Below, in pieces: positions 60,958 to 64,000 of a stretch of DNA of 64,000 bases. Origin of the DNA: DATMRF01 sp035566435 (GTDB lineage: Bacteria; Verrucomicrobiota; Verrucomicrobiia; Limisphaerales; UBA8199). The translations under genes were made by a program, and so were the position numbers. The stretch covers positions 26,791 to 90,790 of the forward strand of contig DATMRF010000077.1 in assembly GCA_035566435.1 (NCBI GenBank). The letters run 5' to 3'. Below the pieces are notes generated by a model. That model was not told the origin of the DNA. It searched no databases and was given only the letters and a program-made list of their open reading frames with translations. Each line of letters starts with the position of its first letter. The first letter of the stretch is position 1.

Positions 60958-62244
60958 ATGAGCACTACAACTATCCAAGAACCTATTCCAACTCAAGGTG
61001 GGACTAAGCGGGACAGCACCGCGAAGTCCGAGACGCCCATCAAAAAGGATGTCAGGCAAACCAAGCCGCTGCCGGCACCAAACAGCGATTTTTACGACCT
61101 GGCAGCGACGTTGCCCGCCGAGGAACTAACGGTTCTAAAACAGGTGCGCGCCTTCATGGAAACAAAGGTCGCCCCGATCATTACGAAGTACTGGGTCGAG
61201 GATGCATTTCCGTTTGAGCTTTTGCCCGCGATCAAGGAGCTCGGCGTCGGCGGCGTTGGCCTGACGGGTTACGGCTGCAGGGGCGGAAGCCCGCTGCTCG
61301 CCGGCCTGGTAGCCATGGAGATGGCGCGTTTCGATGCTTCAATCGCAACATTCTTTGGCGTTCACAGCGGCCTGGCAATGAGTTCCATCTATCTTGGCGG
61401 ATCGGAAGAGCAAAAGCAAAAATGGCTTCCGCCAATGGCACGCTTTGAGAAGATCGGCTGCTTCGGTCTGACCGAGCCGCTCGTGGGCTCCGGCGCATCT
61501 GGCGGACTGACCACGACCGCGAAGCGGGAGGGAGATACCTGGATCATCAACGGTCAGAAAAAGTGGATCGGCAACTCGCCCTGGTGCGATATTGCGATCA
61601 TCTGGGCGCGCGATCTCGCGGATAACCAGGTCAAAGGGTTCATCGTCGAGATTAAGACCACGCCCGGCTTCAAGGTCGAAAAGATTCAGAACAAGATCTC
61701 GCTCAAAGTCGTTCAGAACGGCTTGATCACGATGGAGAATTGTCGGGTGCCGGAGGAGAACCGCCTTCAGGTGGACACCTCATTTCGCGATACGGCGAAG
61801 GTATTAAAAGGTACCCGTTATTTCGTTGGGTGGGAAGCAACCGGCTGCGCGATGGGCGCCTACGAGAATGCGCTCAAGTATTGCCAGGAGCGTTTGCAGT
61901 TCGGCAAGCCCATCGGCTCGTTTCAACTCGTCCAGGACCTCCTCGCCAAAATGCTGGCGAACATTACCGCCTCGCAATGCATGGTGGTCCGCACGGCTCA
62001 ACTCGAAGCCGAAGGCAAGCTGACGGATGCTCGCGCCGCGCTTTCCAAGGCATTCACCACAGCCAAGTGCCGCGAGACTGTGGCCTGGGCACGCGAGTTG
62101 TTGGGTGGCAACGGCATTGCTGCCGAGTACAACGTTGGCCGTTTCTTCGCGGATGCTGAAGCTCTTTACTCCTACGAAGGCACTTACCAAATGCAGAATC
62201 TGATCGTGGGCAAGGCGGTCACGGGATTCAGCGCCTTTCTGTAA
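60958..62244 (+). CDS. Acyl-CoA dehydrogenase (glutaryl-CoA/isobutyryl-type)
   Basis: The protein has 428 residues with a polar N-terminal lead of about 40 residues that is absent from most members. The FAD-binding pattern CFGLTEPLVGSGASGGLTTT, the substrate loop KKWIGNSPWCDIAIIWARDL, and the C-terminal catalytic Glu in YSYEGTYQMQNLIVGKAVTG are in place. The sequence is closest by eye to glutaryl-CoA dehydrogenase-like enzymes and plant ACX4. It oxidises an acyl-CoA to an enoyl-CoA, passing electrons to ETF. It heads an operon with enoyl-CoA hydratase and CoA-transferase. Confidence 0.9.
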   Translation: MSTTTIQEPIPTQGGTKRDSTAKSETPIKKDVRQTKPLPAPNSDFYDLAATLPAEELTVLKQVRAFMETKVAPIITKYWVEDAFPFELLPAIKELGVGGVGLTGYGCRGGSPLLAGLVAMEMARFDASIATFFGVHSGLAMSSIYLGGSEEQKQKWLPPMARFEKIGCFGLTEPLVGSGASGGLTTTAKREGDTWIINGQKKWIGNSPWCDIAIIWARDLADNQVKGFIVEIKTTPGFKVEKIQNKISLKVVQNGLITMENCRVPEENRLQVDTSFRDTAKVLKGTRYFVGWEATGCAMGAYENALKYCQERLQFGKPIGSFQLVQDLLAKMLANITASQCMVVRTAQLEAEGKLTDARAALSKAFTTAKCRETVAWARELLGGNGIAAEYNVGRFFADAEALYSYEGTYQMQNLIVGKAVTGFSAFL

Positions 62245-62290
62245 TTCCCCAGCCAAATTCATCACTCAACCAAACCAATCAGGTAAGTTT

Positions 62291-63133
62291 ATGAGTTCAA
62301 TAGCCACAGTTACGCCACCCGCACCAGCAGGATCAACGCCAAAGGCAGCACCAACACTTGAGAATGTTTTGTATGAGAAGAAGGGCGCGATCGCATACGT
62401 GACGCTCAATCGTCCCAGGGTTCTCAATGCGCTGAACGCGAAAACGTGGGAAGACCTGCGAGCTGCCTTCGGGGAAGCGCGCGATGATGGCGAAGTGCGC
62501 GGCGTTATTCTGACCGGAGCCGGCGATAAGGCTTTTATCGCAGGGGCGGACATCAGCGAGCTCGCTCGCCTGTCCTCGGTGGAAGGAGAGGAATCCAGCG
62601 CTAATGGACAAGCGGTTCTCAACCTGGTTGAAAACCTCGGCAAGCCGGTGATAGCGGCGATCAACGGGTTCGCGCTCGGCGGCGGTTGCGAAACAGCCAT
62701 GGCCTGCACGATTCGGATCGCCTCGGAGGCGGCGAAGTTCGGTCAACCCGAAGTGAAACTGGGCGTGCCGCCCGGGGCTGGAGGAACGCAACGGCTACCG
62801 CGTCTCGTGGGAAAAGGCCGGGCCTTGCAGCTCATTCTTACGGGTGAAATCATCACCGCGCAGGAGGCTTGGCGCATCGGATTGGTCAATGAAGTCGTAC
62901 CCGCCGCCAATTTGCTCAGCCGCGCCGAAGCGATTCTGAAACAAATCTTTGCGAACGCGCCGGTCGCCATCAGGCATTCGCTTGAGGCGGTCAACAAAGG
63001 ATTGGAAACCAGCCTGAATGAGGGCATGGCGCTGGAAGCTTCGTTCTTCGGACTGTGCGCCGGCACCGAGGACAAGAAGGAAGGGACTTCGGCCTTCCTT
63101 GAAAAGCGAGCGCCGCAATTTCGGGGGCGATAG
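62291..63133 (+). CDS. Enoyl-CoA hydratase/isomerase (crotonase family)
   Basis: The protein has 280 residues. The crotonase landmarks are NALNAKTWEDLRAAFGEA, the oxyanion-hole residues in DKAFIAGADISELA, NGFALGGGCETAMACTIRIA, and the catalytic Glu region FGQPEVKLGVPPGAGGTQRL. It is a hydratase by similarity to the short-chain enoyl-CoA type. It adds water to the enoyl-CoA made by the preceding dehydrogenase. It is 46 bp after the dehydrogenase and 46 bp before the CoA-transferase, in one operon. Confidence 0.92.
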   Translation: MSSIATVTPPAPAGSTPKAAPTLENVLYEKKGAIAYVTLNRPRVLNALNAKTWEDLRAAFGEARDDGEVRGVILTGAGDKAFIAGADISELARLSSVEGEESSANGQAVLNLVENLGKPVIAAINGFALGGGCETAMACTIRIASEAAKFGQPEVKLGVPPGAGGTQRLPRLVGKGRALQLILTGEIITAQEAWRIGLVNEVVPAANLLSRAEAILKQIFANAPVAIRHSLEAVNKGLETSLNEGMALEASFFGLCAGTEDKKEGTSAFLEKRAPQFRGR

Positions 63134-63179
63134 GAGAAACAAACAAGCACAACCGGATACATGAATAGAAGGAAAGCAA

Positions 63180-64000
63180 ATGAGTGATAGTATTTTCTCA
63201 GGATTGAAGGTCGTGGAGCTGGCGAGTTTCATCGCGGGCCCAAGCGCAGCAGTGATTTTATCTGACTTCGGGGCTGACGTCATCAAAGTGGAGCCGCCGT
63301 CCGGCGACCTCTGGAGACATGGGCATCAGATTGCGCCGCAGCCGAGCTCCAAAGACCCTTATCCTTTTCACCTGGCCAACCGCAACAAGCGCGGCATCAC
63401 TCTCGATCTCAAATCTCCAAGTGCTCAGCAGGTGCTCGAGCGGCTGGTGAAGTGGTCCGATGTGCTCATCGTCAACACGCCGCACCCGGCGCGCAAGAAA
63501 TTGAAGCTGGAGTATGACGATGTAGCTCAGTGGAATCCACGCCTGATCTATGCGGATCTTACGGGCTTCGGCGAAAAAGGCCCGGACGCCGCCCTTCCGG
63601 GGTTCGATATCACGGCTTACTGGGCGCGGAGTGGCCTGTTATCCCTAACGCGCGACGCGGGCGCGCCGCCGACGTGGCCGGTCGCCGGCAGCGGGGACAA
63701 TGCCACGGCTGTGGGCCTGTATTCCGCGATTGTGACGGCGCTTTACCGCCGCGAGCGAACCGGCAAGGGATCGTACGTCACGACGTCGCTGCTTGCTGAA
63801 GGCGTTTGGTCGGCCAGCGTTTTCATTCAGGCCGCGCTCTGTGACGCGAATTTCTTCGGCCTGCATGACCGGACGCATCCGGCAAATGCGGCTTTGAATG
63901 TTTATAAAGCTTCGGATGGCACCTGGTTCGTCCTTATCGTCACGCCTGACAAGCTGGCCGCAGTGGCCAAAGCGATTGGCCGAGAGGATCTCCTGACGGA
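63180..64000 (+). CDS. Class III CoA-transferase (CaiB/BaiF), cut by window end
   Basis: The ATG at 63180 opens a frame that continues past the right edge (273 codons visible). The N-terminus GLKVVELASFIAGPSAAVIL followed by SDFGADVIKVEPPSGDLWR and NKRGITLDLKSPSAQQVLER is the diagnostic pattern of CaiB/BaiF/formyl-CoA transferases. The active-site region is in view (LTRDAGAPPTWPVAGSGDNA). It probably activates a carboxylic acid to its CoA ester for the dehydrogenase and hydratase upstream. Confidence 0.92.
   Translation, partial: MSDSIFSGLKVVELASFIAGPSAAVILSDFGADVIKVEPPSGDLWRHGHQIAPQPSSKDPYPFHLANRNKRGITLDLKSPSAQQVLERLVKWSDVLIVNTPHPARKKLKLEYDDVAQWNPRLIYADLTGFGEKGPDAALPGFDITAYWARSGLLSLTRDAGAPPTWPVAGSGDNATAVGLYSAIVTALYRRERTGKGSYVTTSLLAEGVWSASVFIQAALCDANFFGLHDRTHPANAALNVYKASDGTWFVLIVTPDKLAAVAKAIGREDLLT

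Noticed and set aside
1..64000. CRISPR array, rRNA, prophage or intact insertion sequence
   Set aside because: No direct repeats with unique spacers, no rRNA-like sequence, and no transposase, integrase or phage structural genes were recognised.

Overview
The window looks like a chromosome segment of a soil- or sediment-type member of the Verrucomicrobiota, probably close to the Pedosphaera/Limisphaerales group. This is inferred from gene content, not from a marker gene. The signs are several PQQ-like beta-propeller proteins (one with EF-hands), Tat-exported oxidoreductases, a giant exported protein with PPC-like and CARDB-like repeats, large Ser/Thr kinases with TPR tails next to an ECF sigma factor of the PF07638 type, and A-rich leaders in front of ATGAAA starts instead of Shine-Dalgarno sites. 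No rRNA, tRNA, CRISPR array, phage or intact insertion sequence was found.

Layout. 1-6.4 kb: 3' part of a giant repeat protein. 6.4-19.2 kb: mostly single genes (LamG-like protein, M50 protease, two PQQ-propellers, serine hydrolase, FMN reductase, secretin-type lipoprotein, SWIB protein, M28 peptidase), mixed with gene relics (CocE-type hydrolase, di-heme peroxidase, Tat aldo/keto reductase). 19.2-21.2 kb: a two-gene dehydrogenase/aldo-keto reductase operon. 21.3-26.6 kb: a formate dehydrogenase island (catalytic subunit, DUF1641 partner, mobA, fdhD). 26.7-33.2 kb: an RND efflux operon headed by a receiver-only response regulator. 33.3-35.1 kb: a histidine kinase/FixJ-type regulator pair. 35.3-36.4 kb: a decayed patch with a dehydrogenase stub, a response-regulator stub and a sensor-less histidine kinase. 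36.5-48.1 kb: an ECF sigma factor and three paralogous TPR-kinases. 48.2-55.5 kb: LysR regulator with divergent nitroreductase, DoxX, pirin and small envelope/stress-type genes, including three very small ORFs chained by 4-bp overlaps. 56.5-60.7 kb: a 2-oxo acid decarboxylase, an aldehyde dehydrogenase and an outer-membrane channel-like protein. 61-64 kb: start of an acyl-CoA catabolic operon (acyl-CoA dehydrogenase, enoyl-CoA hydratase, class III CoA-transferase cut by the window end).

The most interesting signals are not single genes. (1) A 78-bp element with a perfect TATAAT and the first three codons is shared by the efflux operon and the aldo/keto reductase operon, 12 kb apart. (2) Degenerate 7- or 8-bp tandem arrays sit in several spacers, abutting start or stop codons. 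(3) The three kinases differ in length by whole 42-residue TPR units, and two of the three share a duplicated ~200-bp upstream region. (4) Five or six gene relics show decay by internal deletion or truncation. (5) Three tiny ORFs overlap in an ATGA chain. All function statements rest on motif recognition by eye; no database search was run.
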